A stretch of DNA of 14,010 nucleotides from an uncultured archaeon (lineage in GTDB: Archaea > Thermoproteota > CALKCG01 > B24), in assembly GCA_938082915.1 (NCBI GenBank), contig CALKCG010000066.1, positions 1-14,010 on the forward strand, given 5' to 3'. A model generated the notes under the pieces. The model saw only the letters and a list, made by a program, of their open reading frames with translations. It was not told where the DNA came from and searched no databases. The position numbers were made by a program, and so were the translations under genes. How positions within the stretch are numbered: the stretch's first letter is position 1; each line of letters begins with the position of its first letter. Of this stretch, positions 1 through 7,427 are shown one piece after another.

Positions 1-1
1 A

Positions 2-140
2 ATAGGTAGGAAGCTTGATGAGATAAGGGGTTTTCTTGAAGATGTTTTTCTAACCGCTGAAGAGTGTGTTGCTGAAAGAGGTTGATGAGATAGTCGAGAA
101 GAAGCGTTTTAACGAGTTGAAATCTCTCGATGAAGTTTAG
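2..140 (+). pseudogene. RelB-like antitoxin, 3' part, frameshifted
   Basis: This is the 3' end of an antitoxin gene that would pair with the RelE-like toxin just downstream. The first reading frame (from base 2) gives a helical stretch ending LDEIRGFLEDVFLTAEE and stops at TGA 83-85. A second frame, open from 54, continues as LLKEVDEIVEKKRFNELKSL and ends at TAG 138-140. Joined across a single missing base near 65-71 (a GTGTGTTG repeat), the two halves read as one archaeal antitoxin of the FLEDVFLT / LLKEVDEI type. The rejoined gene overlaps the toxin ATG by 11 bases, the usual tight coupling of such pairs. The 5' end lies outside the window. The family call rests on recall of similar archaeal antitoxins, and the frameshift could be a sequencing error in a dinucleotide run. 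Confidence 0.6.
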
Positions 141-432
141 AATTCTCATCCATAAAAAAGTAGATGAGTTTTTAAAGAGAATCAGCCTCGAAGACAAGCA
201 ACGCATAGTTGACAAGCTTAAACAGCTAGAGAATTTCCCAACAGTCAAACTTGACATTGTTAAAATCGCAGGTGAGGCAAACACCTTCAGGCTACGCGTG
301 GAAAACCACAGAGCCCTATTCAAAGTTTGCGAGCAAGAGAAAATAATAGTCGTCGCCAAAATAGACACCCGAAAAAGATTTATCAATAGCAACTTAAATT
401 TTAAAGATTCCATCATGAACCTTGGAGCATAA
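130..432 (+). CDS. RelE/ParE-family toxin
   Basis: This is a 100-residue protein of the RelE/ParE superfamily. Members are small mRNA-interferase or gyrase-poison toxins that are normally neutralised by the antitoxin encoded just upstream. The N-terminus (MKFRILIHKKVDEFLKRI) is the typical first beta strand and basic helix. The middle (FRLRVENHRALFKV) is the conserved RLRVGxYRxxF strand pair, and IIVVAKIDTRKRF is the last strand with the basic residues that form the active site in RelE proteins. The normal family ends at about that point. Here about 17 extra residues rich in Asn and Ser follow, which may be run-on after a lost stop. The gene starts inside the frameshifted antitoxin reading frame. 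The open toxin beside a broken antitoxin suggests the toxin is weak, unexpressed or controlled by another antitoxin. Confidence 0.75.
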   Translation: MKFRILIHKKVDEFLKRISLEDKQRIVDKLKQLENFPTVKLDIVKIAGEANTFRLRVENHRALFKVCEQEKIIVVAKIDTRKRFINSNLNFKDSIMNLGA

Positions 433-461
433 TACATCAAATTGTAAACTAACGTTTTCGA

Positions 462-881
462 TTAATTGCAGTCAAGCGAAATTTTTGGCTGTTTTTTAAA
501 AAAAAAAGCGTTTGAAAAAACGGAAAGCAGAAAAGGAAAGCGCGTTATCCGTTCGATCTCAGCCGTCGGCGGTCTTTCCATTTTTATAGCTTTAACTGCC
601 AACTCAACCTTCTTTTCCTTAGGAATGGGGGCACGCTTAACCTCAAGCATGCCTGCTAAAGACAATTTTTCTGGCTTGAAATCTTTCCCAGTAACTGGGA
701 ACTTTTTAATACGTTCAATTTCCTCATAGTACTCCAGCCAGTTGAACAGGCTTTGGTTAGGTATTCCTGTTTCCTCAGCTAAAGCCGATACTGTCCAGCC
801 TAGCTCCTTCATTTTTACAACCCATCTTCCCCGCTCGTAAAAGCTTAGATCCTCACGTTGAATGTTCTCAACGGTTAACAT
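462..881 (-). pseudogene. ParB-like protein, N-terminally truncated (HTH part)
   Basis: A 139-codon reading frame begins LTVENIQREDLSFYERGRW. This matches the ENIQRxDLxxxE motif that follows the ParB/Spo0J N-terminal nuclease-like domain. Next comes a helix-turn-helix (KELGWTVSALAEETGIPNQ), as in KorB/ParB partition proteins. A full ParB-like protein would have about 80-100 further residues before this motif. They are absent, and the DNA upstream on this strand is instead the coiled-coil tail of the integrase relic, which ends 14 bases inside this frame (868-881). The last 25 or so codons are Phe-rich around a T run and look unlike the rest, so the true 3' end may also be shifted. ParB-like genes next to integrases are common on archaeal plasmids and integrated elements. 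I infer a deletion that fused the two genes. Confidence 0.5.
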
Positions 882-2065
882 ATAGGCGTGGATCTCGACT
901 TTCGAGCTTTTTAATTTCCTCGTTAAGGGCTTTTATTGCTTTTTCCAAAAACTTTCTGTTTTCCTCTTCGTTTTTCATGATCCTTGAAATTTCGTCAAGC
1001 CTTTCCCATACGTCTTTCCTAAGCTCTTGGATTTGGGCTTTTAGTTGCATGTTTTCGCTTACAAGCCCATTAATGATTTGTTGCTGCTACTTGTTCCGCT
1101 CTTCAACTTCAACCCTAAGCTTGCTGATTTCCTCGCCTGCAAAAACTAGAAGCGTATACTCGCCCTGCTTATAGTATTTGGTTAAGTCTTCAAGGCTATA
1201 GCGCCTTAAACCTCAGTCAAGTAGCCATCATGGCCTCTACAACGTCGACAGGGATAACTGTAGCTATCCTTGTTCTGAAGAACTTGCGTAAAAACGTAGG
1301 GGTGAACGGTGAACCTTTCAACGCTATTATTACACTGGAAACGTTTGGCAAATCCACTTTGGCTATGGCGTTACGCCAAATGAAATAGGCCGTGTTCGGC
1401 TCAAAGGGCCAAATCCTTGAATCTTCGGCTTTTTCCATATTTAGCGCTTCTTCCAACTGCCGTTTTAAGCTCTTCCCCGCGGATTTTAAGCCACTCTTCA
1501 AGGCTTTCCTTCGCTTCACAGCTTATGAAGGCTATCCGTGGGTTGCCCGTTTTAGTGTATTCCCCCCTAATGTTTATTCTCAGCGGGTCTGAAGTTAAAT
1601 CCAAGTCTTCAACCTTAAGTTTCAAGGCTTCTCCTATCCTCATTCCACTTGAAGCTAAGACAAGGAATAGACTCCGGCCCTTAGCGTCCATGTGGCTTAA
1701 TATTCGCCTAAGCTCAGCGTTAGAAGGCACTTTGTCAAGCATTAAGGCCCTTGAACCCTTGTTTCTGCCCTTCAGCCTGCACCAAAATATGGCTGGAAGC
1801 TCAGCGCCGTTTTCCACCAGAAACATTTTGACGGCTGTCAGGCATATGCTTACGCTCTTAGGGGATTTGGCCCTTAAGGCTTGCGAAGTAGGGCCTTCAA
1901 GTTCTCTTCATAGCTTCGCTTTTGGCTTAAGTAGGTGCCGACATTTTCCTCTAGGCTTCCCTGAAAGCCTAAAGCTTTAAAGAACTGTTCCAAAGCCTAC
2001 TTGTAGGCTCTAACCATGCTTGGTCTGGAATAGGTTTCAAGCCACTTCAAACTCAATCCTACCAC
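868..2065 (-). pseudogene. Tyrosine recombinase (integrase), multiply disrupted
   Basis: Pieces of one archaeal integrase can be followed in order on the minus strand. The N-terminal DNA-binding helix part (LKWLETYSRPSMVRAYK, from about 2065) has an in-frame TAG at 1999-1997. The frame changes near 1870-1882. The catalytic domain then reads LASSGMRIGEALKLKVEDLD, with the box I Arg, and runs to about 1435. The frame changes again at a T run (1430-1434), giving EDSRIWPFEPNTAYFIWRNA. The HPYVLRKFF box is split by shifts near 1335 and at the A run 1290-1294. A short deletion near 1230 removes the expected GHE residues, and a base loss near 1206 destroys the expected nucleophilic Tyr of TEVYRRYS. 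The C-terminal coiled coil follows (YSLEDLTKYYKQGEY, then KDVWERLDEISRIMK), with a second TAG at 1089-1087 and the final stop at 870-868. The gene cannot make an active recombinase. Confidence 0.8.
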
Positions 2066-2122
2066 CAGCAACATCTCTTTATTATGTATCTGTAATTTTA
2101 TCGTCGTTAACAGAAATTTTGT

Positions 2123-3364
2123 TTAAGCATCTTGAAGCTTTACTTTTTTAAGGATTTCTTCATACTCAGAAATGTTTTTGATACGATTTGGCTTATTCAA
2201 CGGGAATGGAAGTGTTTCAATTGCTGTTTTTGTAATTTCGTGAACAAGGTATCTGCCTTTGTTTGTGACATTGAAGCCTTTGACATATCCTGTTGCCCTC
2301 AAAATCTGAAGCACTATTTTTACGCTTAAAGGTAGTTTATCACACACTTCTGGATCTAATTGCAACTTATAAAGCTCATGAGCAAATGCACGCCATGCTT
2401 TAGCGTTTTCATCAAGCTGTGTGTAAAATGCTAGCCTTTTACCGTTTTTAAGCGTATGAAGGTATAGTTCGATTGGTGGGTTGACCGTTTGGATGTTTCC
2501 GAGTGTGCTAAAAGCCGCTGGGCCTAAACCAAAATAATCGCATACTAGCTCGTCTTTTGCTGAATCATATATGCGGTTACTTTTGGCAAACACCCATATA
2601 CTGTCTCGTTTATATCCATTCTCCTTTAGGACATCCCATGCACTCTCAATGGTCTTAAACATGTTTAAGGGGTCTGCGCCCGGGTCAGCCATGACCCCTG
2701 GAATCATAAGGTATGGATAAATGGTCACCTGGTCGGGTCCTATGTTTGCGATGGTTTCTATATCTTTCAAGCATCCTTCAAGGCTTTGCTTAGGCAACCC
2801 CACCATCAAATCAATATTAACTGAAATTCCAATTTTCTGTGCTACGTCCACAATTTTGTCAACTAAATGTTCATTGGCTTTCGCCCTCTTTACAGCCTTA
2901 AGAGCATCAGACTGAAAGGTTTCAACCCCCATGCTTATTTTGGTAACACCAGCATCTCCTATTTTCTCAAGGTATTCTGGTGCGAATTCAAATGGGTTCC
3001 CTTCCATCCCTACATCCTTAAGCTCCATAAACTCTCTAAGGTATACCAAAATTTCACGTATCTCCTCAGCCTTTAACAGGTTTGGTGTTCCACCGCCGAT
3101 GTAGAGCCAGTTTGCATTTCCCTTCAAGTCACGCAATTTAACTTCTCTCTTAACGCCTTCAATATACTTCTTTTTCAACTTTTCATCGTACAGGACTTTG
3201 TAAAAAGGACAAAAAGAGCAGAACATTCTGCAGAAAGGTACATGAAGATACAAGCCAAATTTTGACCCATTAAAATCTGACTCTTGCCAGTCCAACGGTT
3301 TAAACGTGAAATTAATCTTTGAGAAGCTTCTGGAAAGCATATACTTCGCTATGACCGGAATCAT
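2123..3364 (-). CDS. HemW/HemN-like radical SAM protein
   Basis: This is a radical SAM enzyme of the coproporphyrinogen oxidase-like (HemN/HemW) group. The CX3CX2C cluster motif (C45, C49, C52 from the chosen start) lies in YLHVPFCRMFCSFC. It is followed by YIGGGTPNLL (SAM-binding GGGTP), the SMGVETFQSDAL strand and the DLMVGLPKQS strand, all hallmarks of the family. The C-terminal winged-helix-like part ends near residue 413. I chose ATG 3364 (MIPVIAKYMLSR) over the earlier in-frame ATG at 3424. A TATA box (minus strand TTTTTATA, 3405-3398) sits about 34 bases before 3364 and inside the longer version, and an AAAGGT lies just upstream. The longer version would add 20 hydrophobic residues. 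The substrate is unknown: this group includes haem-trafficking, porphyrin and methyl-transfer enzymes. It is intact although it sits between two decayed regions. Confidence 0.8.
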   Translation of the reverse strand: MIPVIAKYMLSRSFSKINFTFKPLDWQESDFNGSKFGLYLHVPFCRMFCSFCPFYKVLYDEKLKKKYIEGVKREVKLRDLKGNANWLYIGGGTPNLLKAEEIREILVYLREFMELKDVGMEGNPFEFAPEYLEKIGDAGVTKISMGVETFQSDALKAVKRAKANEHLVDKIVDVAQKIGISVNIDLMVGLPKQSLEGCLKDIETIANIGPDQVTIYPYLMIPGVMADPGADPLNMFKTIESAWDVLKENGYKRDSIWVFAKSNRIYDSAKDELVCDYFGLGPAAFSTLGNIQTVNPPIELYLHTLKNGKRLAFYTQLDENAKAWRAFAHELYKLQLDPEVCDKLPLSVKIVLQILRATGYVKGFNVTNKGRYLVHEITKTAIETLPFPLNKPNRIKNISEYEEILKKVKLQDA

Positions 3365-3397
3365 GGTAATACCTTTTAACAAAAAAAGTATTACTAC

Positions 3398-3405
3398 TAT
3401 AAAAA
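3398..3405 (-). promoter_or_regulatory. TATA box for the HemW-like gene
   Basis: The minus strand reads TTTTTATA here, about 34 bases upstream of the ATG at 3364. This predicts a transcription start near 3375 and a short leader holding an AAAGGT Shine-Dalgarno-like sequence. The placement supports the shorter start of the radical SAM protein. It is a prediction from spacing and composition only. Confidence 0.4.
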
Positions 3406-3433
3406 GTTTACACACGATTTTCATGCTACGCAG

Positions 3434-3640
3434 TCATATTTGGTTAATCGCTGTTAGTGGAACTATTCTGGTGGGAGAAGTAAGTGTTATTATGATGACT
3501 TTTTCACCCTCTACTTTCAGTCGAGCTTTCCCCCGGCTTTTAATTCAATCCTCTTACAGACCTCCTCAAGTATCAAAATCCTCCCTTATCGTCAATGCTT
3601 ACTTCTTCAAAACCACTTTCCTACCAATTTTAGTTCTCAC
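3434..3640 (-). pseudogene. AbrB/SpoVT (VapB-type) antitoxin relic
   Basis: Translated in successive frames, the minus strand gives RTKIGRKVVLKK, then VSIDDKG, then ILEEVCKRIELKAGG, then ARLKVEGEKVIII, and ends at TGA 3436-3434. In one line this is the standard swapped-hairpin AbrB domain of VapB-type antitoxins (consensus VxIDxKGRIxIPxEVRKxLGLKxGDKxxLxVExxxIII). There is a TAA at 3601-3599 and at least three frame changes, so no functional protein can be made. The start may be GTG 3640 or an upstream ATG at 3676. No VapC/PIN-domain gene is found beside it. The relic lies between the end of the integrase region and the first intact plus-strand operon, and is probably part of the same decayed accessory DNA. 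Confidence 0.65.
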
Positions 3641-3801
3641 AGTAGGAAATATAAACTGTCGTAGTCGGCAGTCCATAGTGAGAAAAACTTGAATAGGCAT
3701 AGGTTACTATTAAACCTACTCCTTCTGTTTCAGGAGCATGCTTTCTATGAAAGCCTTCTTGTGATAGTAAGATGGAATAAAGTCCTCTGCTTTTTCAAAA
3801 C
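3641..3801. other. Intergenic, no supported gene
   Basis: I see no gene or RNA here. A minus-strand frame of 28 codons (about 3716-3801, EDFIPSYYHKKAFIESM) looks protein-like in composition but has no start codon and is bounded by stops. It could be the last scrap of another decayed gene. The promoter of the coiled-coil/CofE-like pair lies at the right edge. Confidence 0.4.
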
Positions 3802-3808
3802 TTTAAAT
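3802..3808 (+). promoter_or_regulatory. TATA box for the coiled-coil operon
   Basis: TTTAAAT stands about 56 bases before the GTG at 3864 and predicts a transcription start near 3830. It overlaps the alternative ATG at 3807, which makes that longer start unlikely because the ATG would not be in the transcript. Confidence 0.35.
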
Positions 3809-3863
3809 GTCTGCAGTGGAAAGGTTAAATTGTTCTTCATGTTTTTCTTTCGTGGTGTTTCCT

Positions 3864-4226
3864 GTGTCCGGGGAAGTAGTTATTCAGGAGCTTAGAGAGC
3901 AGGAGGCTGAACTCTTAGAGCAGCTTAAGAAGCTTGAAGATAGAAAGGCTCAGCTTGAGAATGAGCTTTCCGAGCTTAGGAAGAGGCTTGACAGCGTTAG
4001 AGACCAGTTTAAGCGTACAAGAGACGTTTACGAGTCTTATAGGCTTGAAAAAGACATGACAGACCTCTCTAGGAGAATGACCCCTCTGGAAAGCGCACTT
4101 ACAGAGGTTGAAATGAGGATAAAGGGCTTACAGAGGTCTATAGCTGAAGTTAGGAAGAAGATTGAACACTTAGAGTTTCAGCAGAGGTCTAAGTGGGTTA
4201 GGGAGGATAGTGGCTCTCAAACATAA
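3864..4226 (+). CDS. Small coiled-coil protein, function unknown
   Basis: This 120-residue protein is almost wholly a charged coiled coil. Heptad-like Leu/Ile positions run from IQELREQEAELLEQLKKLE through LENELSELRKRL to RIKGLQRSIAEVRKKI, with a break around SRRMTPLE that may allow an antiparallel hairpin like that of prefoldin subunits. It has no signal peptide, cysteines or enzymatic motif. I chose GTG 3864, which has a GGTG Shine-Dalgarno 8 bases upstream. An ATG at 3807 in the same frame would add a Cys/Phe-rich tail-like stretch and lies in the promoter. The 3' end overlaps the next gene by 17 bases, so the two are probably translated together. Prefoldin-like adaptor or structural partner roles are possible but unproven. 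Confidence 0.7.
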   Translation: MSGEVVIQELREQEAELLEQLKKLEDRKAQLENELSELRKRLDSVRDQFKRTRDVYESYRLEKDMTDLSRRMTPLESALTEVEMRIKGLQRSIAEVRKKIEHLEFQQRSKWVREDSGSQT

Positions 4227-5052
4227 GTATAAGGCTTTAAAGCTTAAGTCTCCATATTGGAAGCCAGGCTTCAACTACGAGCGTTTCATAGTTTTAAAAC
4301 TAAAACACGTAGTTAGAAACGGGGATATAGTAGTCTTATCTGAGAAAGCTGTTTCAACGGCGCTCGGAAACATAGTGGATGAATCTAAAGCTAACCCAAG
4401 CCTAATGGCTAAGCTTCTAACGATCTTCTGGATGAGGAAAATATGGGGATACCTGTTAGGCCCGCTCTGCAGGCTTAAACCAGACACTATATATAGGCTT
4501 AGAGAATATCCGCTTGAAGAAGGCTCAAAGCATAAAGAAACAGCCTTAAGAGTTTCAGGGCTTCTACAGGCTTTAAAACCCTTCTCTGAAGGTTGCCTAG
4601 ACGTAGTAAACCTACCCTACTCATACGCTGCTCTACCCCTTAAAGATGCACAAGAATTGACTGAACGTATAAGGCAAAGCCTTTTGAAAAACGGTAAGAA
4701 AGTCTCAGTAGTCATATCTGACAGCGATACGACATTCTCCATAGGACCTATACACTTATGCTCCAGACCACGCTGCGTAAAGGGATTAATATGTCTCGGC
4801 TTCTTAGCCTATTTAATAGGGGCTTCTCTAGGCTTAAAAGCCCGTGCAACACCAGTAGCAGCAGCAGGCTGGGCCTACTCTATAGAAGAGTTGCTAGATG
4901 TCTGCGAAATCGCAGATAAAGTCAGAGGACATGGAGCAGGTAGAAACATGTGGGAGGCGGCTGCCAGGTTTAAAACAGGGTTTACATCCATAACGTGGGA
5001 GATGCTCGAGAAAATCCCCCATTATCCCGTTGTAGTTCTACGTAGAATTTGA
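4210..5052 (+). CDS. CofE-like protein (F420-0:glutamyl ligase domain)
   Basis: This 280-residue protein resembles the F420_ligase domain family (Pfam PF01996), whose best-known member CofE adds glutamates to coenzyme F420-0 using GTP. The NGDIVVLSEKAVSTALGNIV segment (about residues 37-56) is the most typical match. VVISDSDTTFSIG (about 166-178) corresponds to the acidic metal/nucleotide motif, and ATPVAAAGWAYS is the Gly/Ala loop near the C-terminus. It is longer and more divergent than true CofE, with a central insert (FWMRKIWGYLLG) and a CSRPRCVKGL segment, so the substrate may differ from F420. The start is GTG 4210 with GGGAGGAT just before it and the preceding coiled-coil gene overlapping. 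No other F420 gene is visible here. I am fairly sure of the fold, not of the reaction. Confidence 0.65.
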   Translation: MALKHKYKALKLKSPYWKPGFNYERFIVLKLKHVVRNGDIVVLSEKAVSTALGNIVDESKANPSLMAKLLTIFWMRKIWGYLLGPLCRLKPDTIYRLREYPLEEGSKHKETALRVSGLLQALKPFSEGCLDVVNLPYSYAALPLKDAQELTERIRQSLLKNGKKVSVVISDSDTTFSIGPIHLCSRPRCVKGLICLGFLAYLIGASLGLKARATPVAAAGWAYSIEELLDVCEIADKVRGHGAGRNMWEAAARFKTGFTSITWEMLEKIPHYPVVVLRRI

Positions 5053-5112
5053 AAGCTTAAACCAACATATTTTTTAGGGACTCTGTATTTTTCAATAATT
5101 GGTTTAAGCAAT

Positions 5113-6330
5113 ATGGTCATTAGAATAGGAATCATAGGGAAGACAAATACAGGTAAAACAACGTTCTTTAATGCCGCTACTCTGCTGAGTGGACGTATAG
5201 ATAAGTTTCCCTTCACAACTAAAACGCCTCAACGTGGCATCGGATACGTTAAAACCCTATGTGTATGTAGAGAGCTTGGAGTTAAAGACAACCCTAAAAA
5301 CTCCATATGTGTCAACGGCTGGAGATTCATACCAATTGAAATAGTAGATCTACCTGGTTTAGTGAAAGACGCGTGGAAGGGTAAAGGTCTTGGAAACGAA
5401 TTCCTATCCGTAGCGGCTCAAACAGACGCCTTAATTCACATGGTGGATGCTTCGGGGAGTGTTGACGCAGATGGAAACATAGCTGAACCTGGGACAGGTG
5501 ACCCTATTCAAGACTTCTACGATATTGAGAGAGAACTCGTTATGTGGATAGCTAAAATAATTGAAAGTAAGAGAAAGTACATCGAGAAGACTGTTGAAAC
5601 CCGTAGAGATACACTTAAAGGCGCTTTAGCCTCAGTCTTAACCGGTTTAAAGGTAAAAGAAGAACACGTAGCTCAAGCTATGGAAGCATCTAACGTCAAA
5701 TCTAAAGCTTTCCACGATTGGACGGAAGATGACCTCTTAAAATTCTCGGAGGCGTTGAGGATGATATCCAAACCATCGGTAGTAGTAGCTAATAAGATGG
5801 ATATTCCAATGGCTGAGAAAAACTATAATAGAATGGTTGAAGCTCTATCGCCAATACCAGTTATACCAGCTTCAGCTGAAGCCGAGCTCATTCTAAGGAA
5901 GGCTGAGAAAAGTGGGCTGATAAGCTACATACCTGGTGAAGAGGTTTTCCAAGTTGTAGAACAATCAAAGCTTACTGAGAAGCAAAAGTGGGCTTTAAAC
6001 TATATTCAAGAGAGGGTTTTAAATAAGTGGTGGTGGACAGGTGTTCAATTTGCTATAAATGTTTTAGTTTTTAAAGTTCTTAGAATGAACGTCGTGTATC
6101 CAGTCGAAGATGAGAAGAAGCTCTCAGACAAGCATGGAAATGTTCTACCGGACGCATTCCTCATGCCTTACGACGCCACGGCATTAGATTTAGCTAATGA
6201 AATACATACCGAGCTCGGTAAGACTATGATATGTGCTATAGATGCCCGTACAGGCTTAAGACTACCTAAAGACTATAAGCTTAGAGATAGAGATATTATA
6301 AAGATAGTTGCAACCTCGCATAGAGGTTAA
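5113..6330 (+). CDS. YchF/Obg-family GTPase with TGS domain
   Basis: This is a cytoplasmic P-loop GTPase of 405 residues in the Obg/YchF family, whose members bind ribosomes and act in translation or stress. The sequence shows G1 GKTNTGKTT (residues 9-17), the FPFTTKTPQRG switch region, G3 DLPGL (79-83), a helical insertion (about 140-215), G4 NKMD (227-230) and a G5-like SAE (254-256). A C-terminal TGS domain spans about 335-402 (LPDAFLMPYDATALDLANEI). Bacterial YchF and eukaryotic Ola1 have NxxE at G4 and prefer ATP. This archaeal type keeps NKxD, so GTP is expected. The ATG follows a 60-base gap after the CofE-like gene. No strong Shine-Dalgarno is visible, so it may have its own short-leader promoter. 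Confidence 0.9.
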   Translation: MVIRIGIIGKTNTGKTTFFNAATLLSGRIDKFPFTTKTPQRGIGYVKTLCVCRELGVKDNPKNSICVNGWRFIPIEIVDLPGLVKDAWKGKGLGNEFLSVAAQTDALIHMVDASGSVDADGNIAEPGTGDPIQDFYDIERELVMWIAKIIESKRKYIEKTVETRRDTLKGALASVLTGLKVKEEHVAQAMEASNVKSKAFHDWTEDDLLKFSEALRMISKPSVVVANKMDIPMAEKNYNRMVEALSPIPVIPASAEAELILRKAEKSGLISYIPGEEVFQVVEQSKLTEKQKWALNYIQERVLNKWWWTGVQFAINVLVFKVLRMNVVYPVEDEKKLSDKHGNVLPDAFLMPYDATALDLANEIHTELGKTMICAIDARTGLRLPKDYKLRDRDIIKIVATSHRG

Positions 6331-6466
6331 CTCTCTTACAGGTTTCAAAACTCAACTGATTTTTGATAAATCCAAACTCTAAAAATTCAAATATTTACTA
6401 AATCTTCATGCTAATGTTTGTTAATTAACGGCTTTAACATTCTATAACTAAAGTTTCTATGAATCT

Positions 6467-6474
6467 GGAGGTGA
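6467..6474 (+). promoter_or_regulatory. Shine-Dalgarno GGAGGTGA deciding a TTG start
   Basis: A full GGAGGTGA ends 3 bases before TTG 6478. The next codons are open, and there is no ATG or GTG in that frame near the start. The GTG inside the SD itself is in another frame. This supports TTG as the start of the SPL-like protein. Confidence 0.6.
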
Positions 6475-6477
6475 GTT

Positions 6478-7419
6478 TTGACTTCTCTAAAACCCACGGA
6501 GGCTTCACGGGTTCTCCGTACACTCAAGCCTCTAAATAGTTTCAAACCAGAGGTCGACTATCCTGATGAGCTGCATGTTGCAGCTAATACGTATAAAGGA
6601 TGCCCGTATAAGTGCACTTACTGTTATATTTATGGATACGTAAGGTCTCTAGATGCGGGAAACCCCTCTTCGAAGAGGTTATTCAGAAGAAGATTTAAAA
6701 GAGATTTAGAAGTGCTTGGAAAATTAAATCACTTAAAACACATCATATATATGTCTCCAAGCTGTGAGCCTCTTTCTCCAGACCTTGAGAAAAAATATGG
6801 AAACACACTCTACGCGTTGAAATCTCTTAGAGAGTACAGTTTTATAAACGTGGTGATTTTAACTAAAAACCCGGCTCTTCTACTTAAGCTAGACTACCTG
6901 GAGGCTTTAAGCAGGAAAAACGTTCGGGTAGAAGTTTCAATACCCTTCTTAGATAGTAGATTTGAAGGTTACGCCCCCCCTTCGTATAGTCGAATGGGTG
7001 CTGTATTTAACTTAATCAAAGAAGGTTTCACAGTTTATCTGAGAGTTGAACCTGTAATACCATCCTTCGGTAGTATAGTGGGTCAATCTAAGAGTGAGTT
7101 TGAAACGTTAATTAGTGAGGCTAAAAAAGCCGGAGTACGTAGAGTAATATCCAGGTGTCTTCTTCTACCTGTAGGTGTTTGTAAGGCTTTTCCGGCATTC
7201 TATAGAGAACTTAAACCTTACTACGAGAGATATGGATATAGGAGTGGTACGTACTATGTACTCGACCACCGTGTAAGGCTTAAGCTCATGAAACCTCTCT
7301 ACGACGCTTGTAAACGTCATGGAGTTGAACTCTGGATATACCAGAACATTACGTTCAAACATCCAACACTCATTCAAGCGGATAACATTTATCTCTCCTC
7401 TATAAGCGATATCTTATAG
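6478..7419 (+). CDS. SPL-family radical SAM protein
   Basis: This 313-residue radical SAM protein belongs to the spore photoproduct lyase-like group (COG1533, 'DNA repair photolyase'). The cluster motif is GCPYKCTYCYIYGY (C42, C46, C49), followed by the helical RRFKRDLEVLGKL segment and by IIYMSPSCEPLSPDLEKKYG and VVILTKNPALLL, which are characteristic of the family. RVEVSIPFLDS and LRVEPVIPSFG form later strands of the partial TIM barrel. Real SPL repairs spore DNA. Archaeal members are uncharacterised and may act on nucleic acids or other substrates. The start is TTG 6478 with a strong SD. The stop TAG shares its last base with the next gene's GTG, so the two may be co-translated. Confidence 0.8.
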   Translation: MTSLKPTEASRVLRTLKPLNSFKPEVDYPDELHVAANTYKGCPYKCTYCYIYGYVRSLDAGNPSSKRLFRRRFKRDLEVLGKLNHLKHIIYMSPSCEPLSPDLEKKYGNTLYALKSLREYSFINVVILTKNPALLLKLDYLEALSRKNVRVEVSIPFLDSRFEGYAPPSYSRMGAVFNLIKEGFTVYLRVEPVIPSFGSIVGQSKSEFETLISEAKKAGVRRVISRCLLLPVGVCKAFPAFYRELKPYYERYGYRSGTYYVLDHRVRLKLMKPLYDACKRHGVELWIYQNITFKHPTLIQADNIYLSSISDIL

Positions 7420-7427
7420 TGAATACC

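Noticed and set aside
1417..1980. Long plus-strand ORF across the integrase relic
   Set aside because: It is the complement of recognisable recombinase sequence and has no protein-like motif of its own.
1087..1999. In-frame TAG codons read as pyrrolysine
   Set aside because: The gene also has several frameshifts and a catalytic deletion, so the TAGs are best explained as decay (CAG to TAG).
3716..3801. 28-codon minus-strand frame EDFIPSYYHKKAFIESM
   Set aside because: No start codon, bounded by stops, and too short to assign; at most a gene scrap.
3807..3863. Longer N-terminus of the coiled-coil protein from ATG 3807
   Set aside because: The ATG lies in the TATA box and the added residues (Cys/Phe-rich) do not fit the coiled coil; GTG 3864 has an SD.
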